A DNA stretch of 64,000 nt from Hemerocallis citrina (GCA_017893485.1 CM030361.1:304568822-304632821), one strand, 5' to 3'; shown: positions 22,588 to 35,383, counted from the first letter of the stretch. The notes: a model not told the origin generated them from the sequence alone. A program made the numbers and translations.

Positions 22588-23270
22588 AAATGAATCACTA
22601 ACATTAGGTGTTAAGACAGCAAAGGAGTGTCTTCTAACTAAATCAAGATTGTTGGTGACAAGAAAGAGGTCATCCTACAAAAGAAAGACTAGTGTCAACA
22701 AATTGTTATGTAATTAAGGATTGTACGGTTGAATACGTACTCCCTGATAGAAAACTTGCCCATCAATGACTTTTGGGATATTTGATTCCGGTGCATATGC
22801 TTTATGATCTCACTCACACAATCCTGGACATATAAAGTTCAGGATAGCTAAACCAGATTGTTCCGCTTATTTCAAATTTCAATGAACTATTGTCTCCTTA
22901 TTCAGAAATAATACATGTTGTACAAACTAAAAACAATATGATTCATTTTCACCGCCCAACACAAAGGAAAACTCACCAGAAGAAATTGAATATCTTCCAA
23001 GACCGTGACCAACGACGAGGCAATCAAATCTTTCCATCCACTTAGTTACATCAGCAAGAACCTTAGTAGAATTTGATGCTTTTTCGTCATCCCTAACAAA
23101 ATCATCATACAATCAGCTTATGTATCAAGTTGACATTTTTGTTAAGTCAACTTTTAGAAATTACCTTACACTGTACAACTCTTCGAGCACAGGATGAACA
23201 ATCAACTCAGGGTTGTAGCCTCTTATCACTAGTAACTGTAATTTTGTGAAGCAAATAGATCTGCATGGTG
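22588..23270 (-). pseudogene. Captured exons of ATP-dependent NAD(P)HX dehydratase
   Basis: Four exon-like segments in gene order lie within the hAT element. 23165-23270 reads 'GYNPELIVHPVLEELYS'. 22977-23092 reads 'DVTKWMERFDCLVVGHGLGR'. 22741-22823 begins 'DCVSEIIKH', then shifts frame to 'ESNIPKVIDG'. About 22588-22674 reads 'LFLVTNNLDLVRRHSFAVLT'. Each piece has plausible AG/GT borders, so intron-containing DNA was taken rather than a cDNA. The family repairs hydrated NAD(P)H; here the ATP-binding core lacks its end and is frameshifted. In 'VVGHGLGR' His replaces the usual Pro. It is not a functional gene copy. Confidence 0.8.
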
Positions 23271-23975
23271 CTGAAATAAGAATGTGAATTTCAAGTTTTC
23301 AACCAATCAGAAACTTTGACATGCACATTTCATTCATCAGGGTTCCACACTTAAAGAATTAATAATGAGAATTCTTTGTCTACATAATAATTGCTATTGA
23401 ATTTGTAGTATGAAAAAAAATTGATGAAGGTCAGGGAGTCCGAATTTGAAGGGAAAAGAGAGAAGAATGTGGTATACATTCTGAAGTGCGGCACTCTCTG
23501 ATTTTGGTTGAATATTTCTTGATTTACATATACCTAACTCTACAGCATATAGTAGTAATCGAAAGACAAAGTTTTGATGACCAGATACAAGTAGTGTCAA
23601 TTATTAAAATTATGTCAGCCTAATTCATTCACTCACACAAAATATCTCTTCATTTTTACTTGAATTACAAGAAACAGAGACATACACATCTACTGAAAAT
23701 CTAAAATACTACATTATAAAAGGAAGGTTCATATTAGCATTCGTGTATCTGACATAACATTGTTTCCATATCAAAGTGTGATACTAGTAACTTTTTCTAT
23801 ATTAGGCTAAGTTTTAAGATTTTCATATATTCAAACTTATTACCAAAGTGTTAACAATTTTCTGTTGTGTAGATAACAAAAACCTGATGATAACCTTGCA
23901 GAAAATATTTCTTACAACAAATCTCTTATCAGGAAAGACAATCATAAGGATCATTTTTCAATAATTATTTGGCAG

Positions 23976-24080
23976 GCTTTGGAAGAAACCAACTGTGTAG
24001 GGATGTGCACCACTCTATGCAAGATGCCATCTCATGAGTTCATCCATGGCTCACTTGGGATGCCTGTCAATATGGTTCAA
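23976..24080 (+). pseudogene. Captured exon of a DWARF27-like (DUF4033) gene
   Basis: After a 'ttggcag' acceptor, 35 codons read '[20 protein letters not shown]' and '[11 protein letters not shown]', then a GTAAAC donor. The Cys pattern CxxxCxxxC with 'SLGMPV' is the hallmark of the plastid D27/beta-carotene isomerase-like family. Only this exon is seen. It lies opposite in orientation to the dehydratase pieces, so at least two captures or a rearrangement took place. Confidence 0.8.
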
Positions 24081-24101
24081 GTAAACTCCCTTAATCCTAT
24101 A

Positions 24102-24366
24102 CTAGTATTTAACACGTGTGATGCACGTTTTAATCAATATATAGTTTTTAAAGTAATATACTATAGCATGTGTTAATAAATACATATTTTTTAAAGTAAT
24201 ATAAAGAGTATAATGAGAAAGGGTGAGTTATATGTGTAATGCACGTATATTGGTAGATTTAAATAAAATGTATAATGGGAGAGTTGGAGTTGCACGTGCA
24301 ATGCACGTAAAGTGGCAGATTTACAAATGACACTAAGGCCTTCTTCCATTATAATATTATTAGAGA
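24102..24366 (-). mobile_element. Non-autonomous Helitron, 265 bp, nested in the hAT element
   Basis: Read on the minus strand it starts A|TCTCTAATAATATTATAATG and ends in the hairpin ACGTG-CATCA-CACGT, then GTTAAATA and CTAG|T. The TC start, 3' hairpin, CTAG end and A/T insertion site are the Helitron signature. A related copy lies at 32326-32498. No Rep/helicase is encoded. Confidence 0.8.
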
Positions 24367-25089
24367 TATCTCAACAATTATAACCAGTGTAGGAATTGTG
24401 CAAATTACATATAACTAACTCACTTAAATAGTGGACCTAACCTCAACCGTATATTTTTTTTATTTCCTGTAATATCTAACCATTTCGTACAATCCAATTA
24501 CATCTCAACCGCACATTTCAAAGTCATATCTATATTGACTTAAATATGATGATTAAAAAGATAAATCATGCACATCATTGCTCTAAATACCTAGTATACC
24601 TACACAGTAGGACTGCACAAGAGTCATGGTATTTTCAATGTTATATGTACCAAACATTGGTGAATGGTGCCACTAAGCTATTCATAACACCAATGTATCT
24701 TATCCTTAAGATGACTTATCTTTGGAGGTGTTAAGCCTAAATCTAGTCACTAGATTCTTTCTCATACCAACACAAACTTTAAGCCAAGAGGCAAAATAAC
24801 ATGTCCTGACAGCCTAATTGGGGTTACATCGTTTCAAAGGTGTTGCATATGAAGTGAGTGATTTATACATGGTATTCTGTTTATGGTTAGCTCCAATCTC
24901 ATAGTAATTGTAAAAAGAAAAAAAAAACTTCAAAATGAGCTTAAAAAGATACGATCCCCAAGCAGAAAATCATATCCAAAAAATCCTACCATATGTGCAA
25001 GAAAGAAAAGGAAAATTGCTCCAAAGCTTAAATTGATAAAATTAAAAATATATGTAAGAAAGAAAATTAAGAAATCGCAGTACTTTTAG

Positions 25090-25480
25090 ATCTCGATCTT
25101 CTTCTCTGATCGAGAATGTGAGATCCTCTCTTCAGTTCACACCTTCGGAATAGGAGAAATTACAGAGAGATGAGATTAAATTGGGAGCTAGGGTTGGGGT
25201 TGAGATTTGAGATTAGAGAGAGGGAGAGGGAGATCTTGATGATGGAAAGAAGGAAAAATATACCTATAAATAGGCACAAGAGAAAGAGGCTATCAAAGAT
25301 TGGATTTGGGTTGGGAAGAGAAAGGGGTATCAACAATGAAGATGAATGGAAGATGAGTCGCTGGTTGCGCCGCCATGGGAGAGATAGAGGAAGAGAGAAG
25401 GGTTGCGTTTTGAGCAATTTGAGGGAAGGAGACGGCGGGTGAGTTTTGAGGAGAGGTGACTGGAGAAGTGGAGAGACTCA
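25090..25480 (-). other. Leader/promoter-like region of the hAT element
   Basis: On the minus strand there are pyrimidine-rich tracts, short ORFs (largest 25293-25676) and TATA-like 'tatttatagg' near 25262. It could be what remains of the 5' region of an autonomous parent. No domain is recognised. Confidence 0.35.
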
Positions 25481-25696
25481 TGGATTGGAAAATGGAGAAT
25501 AATTTATTGTTAAACCGGGTCGGGTTCGGGTCGGACCTATACAAACCCAAACTTGGCCCGAAAATTAATTCGGGCTCAACTATTGAGCCCGGATCCGAAA
25601 GTTTTGAAAAAACCCAGGCCCGTATCCTACTAAAAACGGGTCGGACTTGGTCGGGCTCAGATCGGGTTCGGATCAATTGCCAGCCTTAATAGTGCA

Positions 25697-27916
25697 CCGG
25701 AATAAATGAGTTAGCTTCTCAGGTAAACTGTTCATATGATTAGGATACATGAATAATGCATAAAAAAGAAAGAAAGAAAGATGGTTATATGTGATGTATG
25801 TAATATCTCAAAAAAAAATGCAAATACAGAGCAGCTTACCCAGGTAAACTGTAACAGAGTTACCTGGGGAGCAAAATACAGAGAGTCTACTATTAGCAAG
25901 CAAATCGGGCATATAAGTAAAATACACAAACTCCTAGAGTTATAGAGTGTGCATTATTTACTCTCTATAATATGAAGGAAGTGAATCACACTCCTGATTA
26001 GCATAAGTAAATCATACTCCTAAAACAGTTCAAATTTTAAAGAACAATACACATATTAGCTTACCAGTCAAGATCCTAATTTCCCACAGTTAAAAGGGAT
26101 AAAAAAAACATGTCAGTTGGCTAATTGAAAATTCTGAGAAGTTCGGATTTAAATACAAAGAACATCTAATAATGAAGAAAAGTGACAGAAATGATATGCA
26201 ACTCAGTTTCTTTAAACTTCATTACATGCCAGATTAGGTAGAACTCTATTCAAAGGAAAATGCATGCAATATATATGCACTGATACCCAGAATATAAAAA
26301 AAAGAGAAAAACAAGGAAAATTGTAACATGGTCTGGAAATGCTCGAACCATACGTTCTTGAAAGAATTACCTTGAGTTGTGCACCACACATAAACCAGTT
26401 TATGCATGGGTTTTGTCCTTGTGTATCAACTACAGGAGTTTTGTTCTCATTTCAGATGTCAGTGAACTTTTTTTAAAGCCAGTTGATATTAACTAATTTA
26501 GATAACTTTACTATTATAGCTAGAAAATTGGGACTTAGCTCTGTGAAAATTGGATGTTTGGCATGATAATGGTTGTCATACTCACTGTCAATCAATGGCA
26601 ATTATTGACGCACATTTACAGGACTTTCTATGAAGCCCTCCCTCTACACCGCTATTTACTAGATTTTTCATCTCTTTTGGAGTATGGTATCAAATACTGA
26701 GAAAAATCCATGCGATTTTTTGACTGAGACCTCCACTATTGCCTTAATTTTGAGCAAGATAGATGATGTAGTTTGTATTACCCATTTTAGTGCATAAATC
26801 AGCTCAAGCAGGAAATTTTGCAATCTGATTTGGTAGATACGACTCGGTATCAGCCAAATTTTGATACCATGTATATAGGTTTGCAATTCATTCTTTTATT
26901 TCATTATTAATTGGCATATATTCTATATTTTACTTTATTTCAATGACTAATTATAAATGTACATTTAATTACATTCCTTTCCACATGAAACTATTTACAA
27001 ACACAATATGATATGATATACTATAGGATAAACATGGAAAATGAAACATGAAACAAAACCAAATATGACATGCATGCACATGCACGCACGTCATACAAGC
27101 ATGAATAAGTAAATATAACATATGAAATCCTAAATAGCATTGCACACCGAAAGTGAGTCTAATGCAACGAACAAGTAAAACTATACATAACTCCTACATA
27201 TGAAGTTAGAATGACACCATACTGGGAATTTGGCCATTGATTATTACAGCATAGACTCGTAAGGAAACATTCAAATATAAGGACAAACAAAGTGACCTGA
27301 CATTCTCTAAAAACGGGGATATGACTAACAATCATTTTTCCCCATTAATTATAGGTTATATAGCTAAGAGTTTGCTAGTTAATGCCCTGGCAAGACTAGG
27401 ATGCTTCTCATAAGATAGAATAAACATTTAGCCCCAGAAGGCTTGATAGGATTTATCTTTAATCATTTTTCACAACCTCCATAAAAGTCCTGGCAACCCC
27501 CTTCTCTTGTAACTCTTATTTGGATATGGGAACGGTTTTAACATTTCATACAAGTTTAAACCACCAAAACACATCCAACCTAGTCACACAAAACAGAAGT
27601 AATCAAGAAGAAGAAAATTCGTCATGTATTAGGTAGTCCTCAACTATGCAAGTTCTTTAGGAAAGTCATCCAGTTCACGATTGGAAATACATGCAAATAT
27701 AAACTAAAAATAAGAAGTTTCTATAATAAAAACCATAAGATTATTTGAAATACTACTAAAGGTACACTTAGAGCGATGCATTCTTTACTAGGCGAATAAT
27801 TAGGTCTTCTTCTAGTATAGATGATATCAATATTGTTAGAAATAGTGGTTACGACAATGTCGCACCATTGTCTCTATGTCTATTTTGAATGCAACTCCTT
27901 TATCCAAGCTCTCAGA
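25697..27916. other. Intergenic AT-rich DNA
   Basis: No coding region recognised on either strand. A short hairpin, CCCAGGTAA...TTACCTGGG, lies near 25838-25867. The 3' flank of the XTNX gene starts at the right edge. Confidence 0.5.
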
Positions 27917-30900
27917 TTAACCCGGGATTGAGAACCTTCTGCTGATGGAAGACACTGAATGTCTGCTTGCTGTTAGAAACTCGGCTGCAAAGAAACAAGC
28001 AAATTTTCATGATATATCTTCAATCTTTTTGCATAGCAAATAAATAGAAATAAATTCTTAACAGATAAATGCAACAATTGACACTATATTGAATCCAATA
28101 TGAACCCTGACATTAGGATATAAACAAAGGGGAACTTCTTTACAAATGTTTTCCAGATATTTCAAACAACACAACTAGAAAATCATCAAAACAATATTGA
28201 TGGATGTCATGCATTACTTAAAAGTTTCAAAGCTCAACAATGAAGCCAAAAGATTAGTTATTCCCTTGAGGGGAAAAATGCGACAATGGAAGATAGAGAG
28301 ATATCCTAGTGTTGTGGTAGTTGTCATGTCGGACACACAAATCTGACATGGCACTTGCTATTCTAGTGTAGTTTCTCGTTCTTGTCCTTGTGTCGGTGAT
28401 GTGTGTCGCATTGTGACTGTGTAGGTGTGTTTGCATCCATGCTTCTTAGGAGCTCTCATGACAAATATAAAAAATCATGATTTGCAAGATTAGCTCACTC
28501 AATATCGTATGAGTATGCAAACTTAGAATTCATAAAACAACCTCGATCATAAGACATGAGAAGTGAAAAGGCTAAAATTGACTACAAAATAAATATAAAT
28601 ACAAAAAATGGTCTCCTACAAATGCTGTTACCGTTGGACTTATTGTTGGACTTTCTAAAGCAAGCAAGGGTATGACTGAGAAGCAAACACAATTTAACTA
28701 GTTTACCAGATTTGAGGCTTACTTAAAATATTTTGCCAAATGTAGAAGGCAATTGTTCACCTGGTACTAGTTTCTGTGATTATAGCAAATACCATTAAGT
28801 AAATTTTTCTTAATTGACTTTTTGACGAAACTGAAATGGTAAGAACTTGCGCAGTATTAAAAGTTCAGTAAACTTAATAGTACAACTGTACAAGCCATCA
28901 CTTAATTCCATATAGGAATATTGTAGTAGCAACAATAGTATATGCCCAAGCTTTTCACCTTATTATAGAATATAGTTGTAGGATATCAATTAATTTCAAC
29001 CAAGGAAGTTTCCAGAAGGAAAATATTTGAAGCTCCACTAAAAGACAATATTGCTAGCTCTACATTATAATTTCCAGTTATCACAAGAATAAAAAATTCA
29101 TTTAATTTAGTTTTATGTATTGCCGGAACTTTGATCCCAGGATACCTTACTGAAAGTCAAACATACAGATTAACACTAATTAAGATGTATCAAAGACCTG
29201 ATTGAAGTCTTGTCAGCCTCTCCAAGGTCTCACGAGTAGACACGGTTTCAGGATGCTCGCAACCATATATAACTTCTTTGATATCAACTGCCGTTTTGCA
29301 AAGCCTCTCTCCGATATCATATAAGCCGCCTCTAAGCATAATGTTGGCCCTCGTCTCCAGTAGGGTTGCTCTTAAGTGAGCAAACTTTTGGTAAAGCGAC
29401 GGCTTAGATTGAAGAATTGATCCAGACCCCGGTTTTCTCCAGCACGAAGAACTACCCAGGTTATTATCGGCTTCAGAAATGAATGAACTTTCTATTGACT
29501 CGAGTGTTTCAGTAGCAAGGCGCAGAAGCTCTAAAACAGCATTGCAACAAAAGCTTGTATTAAAACTATGCAGTGCAAGAGGGAGGACAGACTTCTCAAT
29601 AAACAATAGAAGGCAATTGACGGGGAGATTTGGAACCACTAGATCAGGATCAAATTTAAACACTAAGAAACACACTGCCCATATATGCTCCGAGCATCCT
29701 GGGATGGACCCTTCGATGCTTATTGTTCTCATCATAGAATCAACAATGCCTTTAGTGCTTCTTTTGTTGCCATATAGCTTGACAATATCATGGAAAGTAA
29801 CGTAACCAGGTTTAGTACAAGCCTTGGAAATATGCAATTTTACAAGCATGGACAAGATTTCTGCCTCCGAACTTTTAACGTTTGACTCCACCCACATGCA
29901 CGCAGAGCTACGCCGATACTTCTTCCAGAATGAGCTGTTTTGATACTGCCCGGTAGAATCTCTTGCAGTCAGAGCAAGCATAGATGATGAAATGGGTGAA
30001 GGGGCAAAAGATGCACTAGCTTGAATAATGTGCATTGCTAACCTGCTTGATTCATGATCCCATATTGAGAATATAAAGTCCAATAGTTGCAGGAGGAAAG
30101 GGTTATGATTCAATGCATGGTCTTCACCCTTACACCATGCAATGTTTTCATATGGCATATTATTAACTGCATCAAGGAGTTTGGAAGGTTTAAGAGAAAA
30201 CTCGGAGAGTAATGCACCTACAAGCGCTAGACCGAATGGAAGCCTGCCCACTTTCTCTTCAATAAGCCTCAGAGAGTCTGTCTCTTCAACATCAAGATCG
30301 TTTGTGCTTCCCTTCATTAAAAGCATTCCCTCGGCATTAGACAAATATAGAAGCCTCGTCGGTTCAATGTTCATGATCCGAGGCAAACGGGTGGAGATTA
30401 AAACATGTGTCGACTCCCCAAAATGAGGCAAGAGCTCCTTAATATTCCTCCCGTCCCACCAATCATTCTCCCTCTCCACGTTATCTATTACTAGCAAGTA
30501 AGGAATGTCACGCATGAGCTCTCTTTTTACCTTCTGAATGGCTTCTTCTTCAATATCTTCCAAGGAATGTGGTGGATTCCGATCAGAGTAAAGCTTGTTC
30601 TCCACACTTGTGTCTATTCCCAAGAGAGGAAGTAGTTTCATATAGTTATGGCGAAGATATCTTGATTCTCCACCGACCCATAGAACCTTCTTGTACCTTT
30701 GAGAGAACCGATGTGCATATTCCAATAGAAGCTCAGTCTTGCCAATGCCAGAGTCACCAGTGATGCACACTATGCCCTTTCCACTTTCATACTGCATTTT
30801 TCTTTTCACTCTTTCATTTGCCGATGCATTCCAATAGAAGCTCGGTCTTTCCAATACCACCGGCTCCTTTCCCTTTCTCCTCCTCTCATCAGATTCCTTT

Positions 30901-31934
30901 TCAACTATTTCTCTCATTGCATCCTCCTCCTTACTACGCCTTGTACAAGTTCTACTCCCAATTGACCCATCCTTCCCTTCTTCGACATCCCCAAATAATA
31001 CCAATTCGAGATCAAGAAGCTCTTTGCACCTTCCAACAAAGTTAGAGTTCCGAGGAAAAGGAAGCTCATCAATCTCCACACTCTTCCAATTCTTGGCACT
31101 CTCCACCACCTTCCTCCTCCCCAAACCCGATCCCAACATGGAAACCACCTCAAAAACGCAATCCCTAAAGTTGCCTGAATTTGCCTCCAACTTCAAATTC
31201 ATCCGAGAAATTCCATTCACGGCCTCCTTCCAATCGCTCTCCACCCCACCATACAACTCCCACAATCTTCCACCATACCTCTCCCAAACCTCCCCCCTCC
31301 TCTCGACAATATCCCTCACACCACACTCCAACTGCGCAAGCTCAAAAAACACCGGAACCAACTTCTTCTTCTCCAAAAAGAACCTAATCTCCTCCATACT
31401 AAATGGATTCGAAAGCGACCTTTTCGTGATCACCACCACCCCAAAAGAAGCCACATCCATCGCCGTCTTCGCCACCCCATGATTATAAGCATTCCCACAC
31501 CTCCTCCTATCAGCCACAAAGCACGAAACCCCCTGCATCTCCAGCTCCGCACGTAGCCACTTCACAAACCTAACCATCAAAGGCGGCGACCTCCCGCAAA
31601 CCCCAACGTACACATCACAATTTCTCACCCTAGGCGACATACGAAGCGGATCCAATTCCAATTCTCCCCTCCCGAACTCACCACTGCTCCGGTTCAACGA
31701 TATATCGCTTGCGGGTGAGACCGGGTGAGTGCCCGGAGACAGTTTGATGGAATGCCTGAATGAAGGAGAGGTTGAAGGGAGTAACGGTGGGTCGAGAAAC
31801 CGCGAAATGGGAAGATGGGTTTGTTCCATTTTGGAAAAAGGTGGGACCTGGGTGTCCGAAACCGGGGAATTGGGGAAGGAGACGGCGGCGGAGTGGAAGG
31901 AGAAGGCGGATGAGGAGAAGGAGGAGGAGGCCAT
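27917..31934 (-). CDS. TIR-NB-ARC-TPR protein of the XTNX/TNP class
   Basis: The large exon (29198-31934) encodes about 912 residues: a Ser/Pro-rich N-terminus (1-100), a TIR-like domain (about 104-245, 'RNCDVYVGVCG', 'SFGVVVITKRSL'), a linker, and an NB-ARC domain. The NB-ARC domain has P-loop GDSGIGKT (393-400), kinase-2 'YLLVIDNV' (479-486), RNBS-B 'HVLISTRL' (510-517) and GLPL-like 'RLPFGLALVGALL' (564-576). 'FHDIVKLY' resembles an MHD motif. The C-terminal part is helical, with a TPR-like end ('LRATLLETRANIMLRGGLYD'). No LRRs are present. This order is typical of the XTNX/TNP lineage conserved across land plants, distinct from TNL resistance proteins; its role is not well established. 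If unspliced, the frame stops at 29190. A good GT donor at 29196-29197 and an acceptor at 27985 suggest a second exon (27917-27984) ending 'SISRRFSIPG'. That exon is an inference. Confidence 0.88.
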
Positions 31935-32325
31935 TTTTTATGGGTCTTGAATGAGGAAGAAGAAGGGATTGAAATTGGCATTGATATATATATATATATG
32001 ATGTTGGATTTAATATAATGAGAGAATTGATTATGGAAAAATATTTGGTGAAGATTTGGTATACGAGTTGCCATTTTTGTTTGAGAGGGAAAGAGGAAGG
32101 TGGTTTGATTTGATTGCAGAATCTTTTTGATTCACACAGGACTTTGATTAATCAAAACAGAAATAAATAAAAAAAATGAACAAATTAAATTAAATTAAAT
32201 AGTAAATAATAAGAAGGTGAAGAAAAGTTGATACCTTCTTAGGGGATGAAGTTATCTTCTTTCTCGCAACTGAGAGAACTGAGGAGCAAAACTGCTTCCT
32301 ATTTTTTTCTTTCCTTTTAAAGGAA
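31935..32325 (-). promoter_or_regulatory. 5' flank and leader of the XTNX gene
   Basis: AT-rich upstream sequence with a short TA microsatellite (31983-32000). Candidate leader near 32240-32300. No TATA box can be assigned with confidence. Confidence 0.35.
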
Positions 32326-32498
32326 GTAGTTTACACGTCCGATGCACGTCTTAATAAATATAGTTTTTTTAAAGTAAAAATTCAGACGTAATCTGGATTT
32401 GATCTAAAACCTCATTTACAATAGTTATGCACGTATGTTGTACGGGTTGATAGATGGACAAATTACACTAAGGCTTTCTCCCATTATAGTAGTAGAGA
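32326..32498 (-). mobile_element. Second non-autonomous Helitron copy
   Basis: On the minus strand it starts TCTCTACTACTATAATGGGA and ends with ACGTGCATCGGACGT, then GTAAACTAC. The terminus is CTAC instead of CTAG. Both ends match the family at 24102-24366, so this is a related, mutated copy. Confidence 0.7.
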
Positions 32499-32822
32499 AG
32501 AGATTTTTAAGATCCAAATTTATATTGTGTTTGGTTCTAGAAATGGATGGATCTTATCACAAAAATTCTGAAGCTTTCAGGAAATGACTTATTACTTTTG
32601 CAAGAAAGGAATTTACTGTATTTTAATTTTAGTGTCAATATGAAAACAGCTAGTTGGGTTTCATGTTAGGAGATTCTTCTTTCATTTATTATTAATGTTC
32701 TATTGATATCTTGACTCGACATGGTGAAAAGAAAACATATCAGTGTTTACTCCTGATTTGCGGTTAGTCGGTTTTTACTATTAAGTATTACTTGATAATC
32801 CTTTTTTTTTAGAGAAACATAT

Positions 32823-34298
32823 TTAATGAACTAATTAATGAAGACAGTTTTTAACCCCATTCACTATGTCATTACATAATAATTGTCATCAGTTTGCTAT
32901 CGGTATACCAAATAGAAATAAATACTTCTATTATTGGTGGAAGATGAGGAGGAGACGCAATTATTGGTGGTGGTGGAATATGAGGAGGAGACGCAATTAT
33001 TGGTGGTGCAAATCCTTTGAACGGTATAGAGGGAGGAAGGCCTTCCGATTCGGAGGGAAAAGTGCGTTCGGGAAATATTCCACGATTTGGAAGGGTGTGG
33101 CTAAGGTTGGCTCGATGTTCCATGCACATACTACATGCCGGGTAGGGAAGGGGAAAGATGTCAGATTTTGGCATGATAAGTGGTGCGGCAATTCATGTTT
33201 GAGTAGCCTATTTCCAGAAGCGGCAGTGGCAACGATTAATACGGATACGTTGGTGGCGGAGGTGTGTTGTAATAAGAGACTTCAGCTGGAAGTTAAGGGT
33301 CAGGTATCACAGACTCAGATGATGGAATTCACTAATCTTAACAAGTTCATTATGGAGGAGGGGCGATACAACAATGAGTCGGAAGATAGCAGAGAGTGGT
33401 TATTGGGGACAACGGGAGAATTTACGGTCTCTTCGATGTACAAACGCATTAACGACGGGGGTATGAGATGCAAGGATGCCAAAATTATTTGGAAGCTGTG
33501 CATTCCGCTGAGGGTTAGGATTTTCGTTTGGTTAGTTATGCATAATGCGATCTTAACGAAGATCAACCTGCAGCATAGAGGGATGCCTATCGTAGCGATT
33601 TGTGGGGAGTGCGAGAGTGGAAACGAAGATAGCGAGCACCTATTTTTCGAATGTCCTAAGTCTAAACTAGTATGGGATTTTATTAGCCGTCGGTTTGGGT
33701 TGTTACAGAGTCCTAGAGTTTACGCAGAGGTATGGGGACACTGTTGGGTAGAGCTTGGGAATAAGAATGTAAGAGACAAATGGGGGATAGTACCGTGAGC
33801 ATCGTTGTGGTGTATATGGCTTATGCGAAATGATTTATGCTTTCGGAACATCAAATGTACCTTTTCAGGGCTTATGCATAAAATTCTAACTTTTTCACAT
33901 AATTGGGCAGGCAACAGGGGAGCTATGAAACGCCTCAGGATGGAGGAAGAGGAATAGGAGGCAAGGTGGGTGAAGGACCAGTCACGCTATTCAGACCGGT
34001 AGCACTTGAATAGCAATGGAGGCAGTTGGGGTCAAGGGCAGAGCTTTAGCACATCTATGCCTCAGTAGCGTGCATTGGTAGTCTTAGAACACTCTGTATC
34101 TTTCCGCTTTCTAGTTTGTATGTTCGTTGTTTTCTTCGTTTTGTGGTGGTAGATTGTCGTTGTTTTTATTGTGTTGTTTTGTCTACTGGATAGACTATGT
34201 ATAGCAAGTACTATGTAAGTAGCACTACTCTTTTTCTTTAATTTTGCATTAATGAAACGATGACGGGGTCATCTTTTATCAAAAAAAAAAAAAAAAAA
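32823..34298 (+). mobile_element. 5'-truncated L1-type LINE
   Basis: A 310-residue frame (32866-33798) covers the LINE C-terminal region: 'FWHDKWCGNSCLSSLFPEAA', 'EWLLGTTGEFTVSSMYKRIN' and the zf-RVT domain with 'CGECESGNEDSEHLFFECPK'. A stop at 33798 interrupts it, and homologous reading goes on ('WCIWLMRNDLCFRN'). A 38-base tandem duplication ('gaggagacgcaattattggt') lies at 32930-33010. The tail has GATGAC-GGG-GTCATC (34259-34273), TTTTATC and A18. AAACATAT at 32815-32822 and after the tail may be the target duplication. Confidence 0.88.
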
Positions 34299-35027
34299 CA
34301 TATATACATGCTCATGGTTTGTATCTAAACCTTTGCCAACCCAAATACAATTACACTGTTTGTATCTAAAACTGAAAATCATACAATTGTTCATGAGCAC
34401 AGTCTAGCAAATTCTTTTCCAAATTTCCGTACTTCATCCACATCGCTCTTCCAGACCGATATCTTCCATCCTCATCTGCAATGAAACAAACAATTCAAAA
34501 TTGTGATACCTGTAAAGTACATAACTAATGAACTTTGATGGTAAATGGGAGGAAACTATTCCAATTTTAAAACCAAGTTTCTAAAAGAATTTCAGTCATG
34601 TAACATATATGGGATTAACTGAACCTTCTCTTCATGTCGTCATACGACTCATTTCTAGAAATTCAGATATCCACAAAGTACAATAACTGTTCTTGTTGTC
34701 TCATGAACAATGAATACCGTAAAATCATGCATGGTATTTATTTTTTCTCAATGTTAAAGCTAGACAATTGAAAATAGTTGCTCCTTGTTCCCTAAAATGC
34801 AAGGGTGCTAACTTGGACCAAGAGTTAATCTCATGCATCACTTTCAACATTGTGAAATCAATTTGGGTGTAATAGGTTTGAAAAAAAAGCTTTTGCATCA
34901 ATGTTCATAGTAACTACGATAACTTGACCCGTTTCAAATGTTTTTGTTCGCCCTGAATGAAATTTTGTTATTATTTTCTCTTTCTTTCTGAAAAATACAA
35001 ATGAAAGCAGCAACCACATAAACCAAT

Positions 35028-35383
35028 AGCGTTCGTCATTCACTTTCGTCATTCACTTTCATCGTTGTTGCAAAAAATTCACTTATGTTGTTATGAATGG
35101 ACAGGACTAAACAGATCCAGGAAGAAGATGCGTTCAGGAGAGGAAGAGGAGTAGACAGCAAGCAGGGGGACATCACATATCTGGGAAAGGGTCTTCCAGC
35201 TTTTGGTGTGATGTTTTAGATTCCTTGTTATTTTAATGTATTTTGGTTGTTCGGCGGACTGTTCCGTCAGGATGAGATGATATTTGGTGTTAATCGCCTT
35301 CGGGCCTTATATGTATTTCCTATTTCTGTTTCGTTAATTTCTTTTTAATGAAGCGGTGACTTTAGTCATCTTTTAATCAAAAA
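35028..35383 (+). mobile_element. Short 5'-truncated LINE 3' end with 16-bp target duplication
   Basis: AACCACATAAACCAAT occurs at 35012-35027 and exactly again at 35384-35399. The insert is LINE 3' UTR ending in GGTGAC-TTTA-GTCATC (35355-35370), TTTTAATC and A. It is absent from the paralogous region (about 57900), which fixes its borders. Confidence 0.92.

Larger units (their letters stand above)
22256..25688 (-). mobile_element. hAT element carrying fragments of two host genes (Pack-type)
   Basis: Ends are TAAGGCTGGCAA...TTGCCAGCCTTA, a perfect 12-base inverted repeat. The flanks GTAGTGCA (22248-22255) and ATAGTGCA (25689-25696) are an 8-bp target duplication with one change, the size typical of hAT. 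Both subterminal regions are rich in GGGTCGGG/CCCGAGC words. No transposase was found. The interior holds four colinear exon pieces of a NAD(P)HX dehydratase gene on the minus strand, one exon of a DWARF27-like gene on the plus strand, a nested Helitron and a leader-like region (25100-25480). Confidence 0.88.

Noticed and set aside
22256..25688. Active NAD(P)HX dehydratase or D27 gene
   Set aside because: Only partial exons, a frameshift and a substituted motif residue, enclosed by transposon ends.
25838..25867. Hairpin CCCAGGTAA...TTACCTGGG as an RNA gene
   Set aside because: Too short and isolated to support a function.
29479..31482. Several plus-strand ORFs opposite the XTNX gene
   Set aside because: Shadows of the long minus-strand coding frame with no motif of their own.
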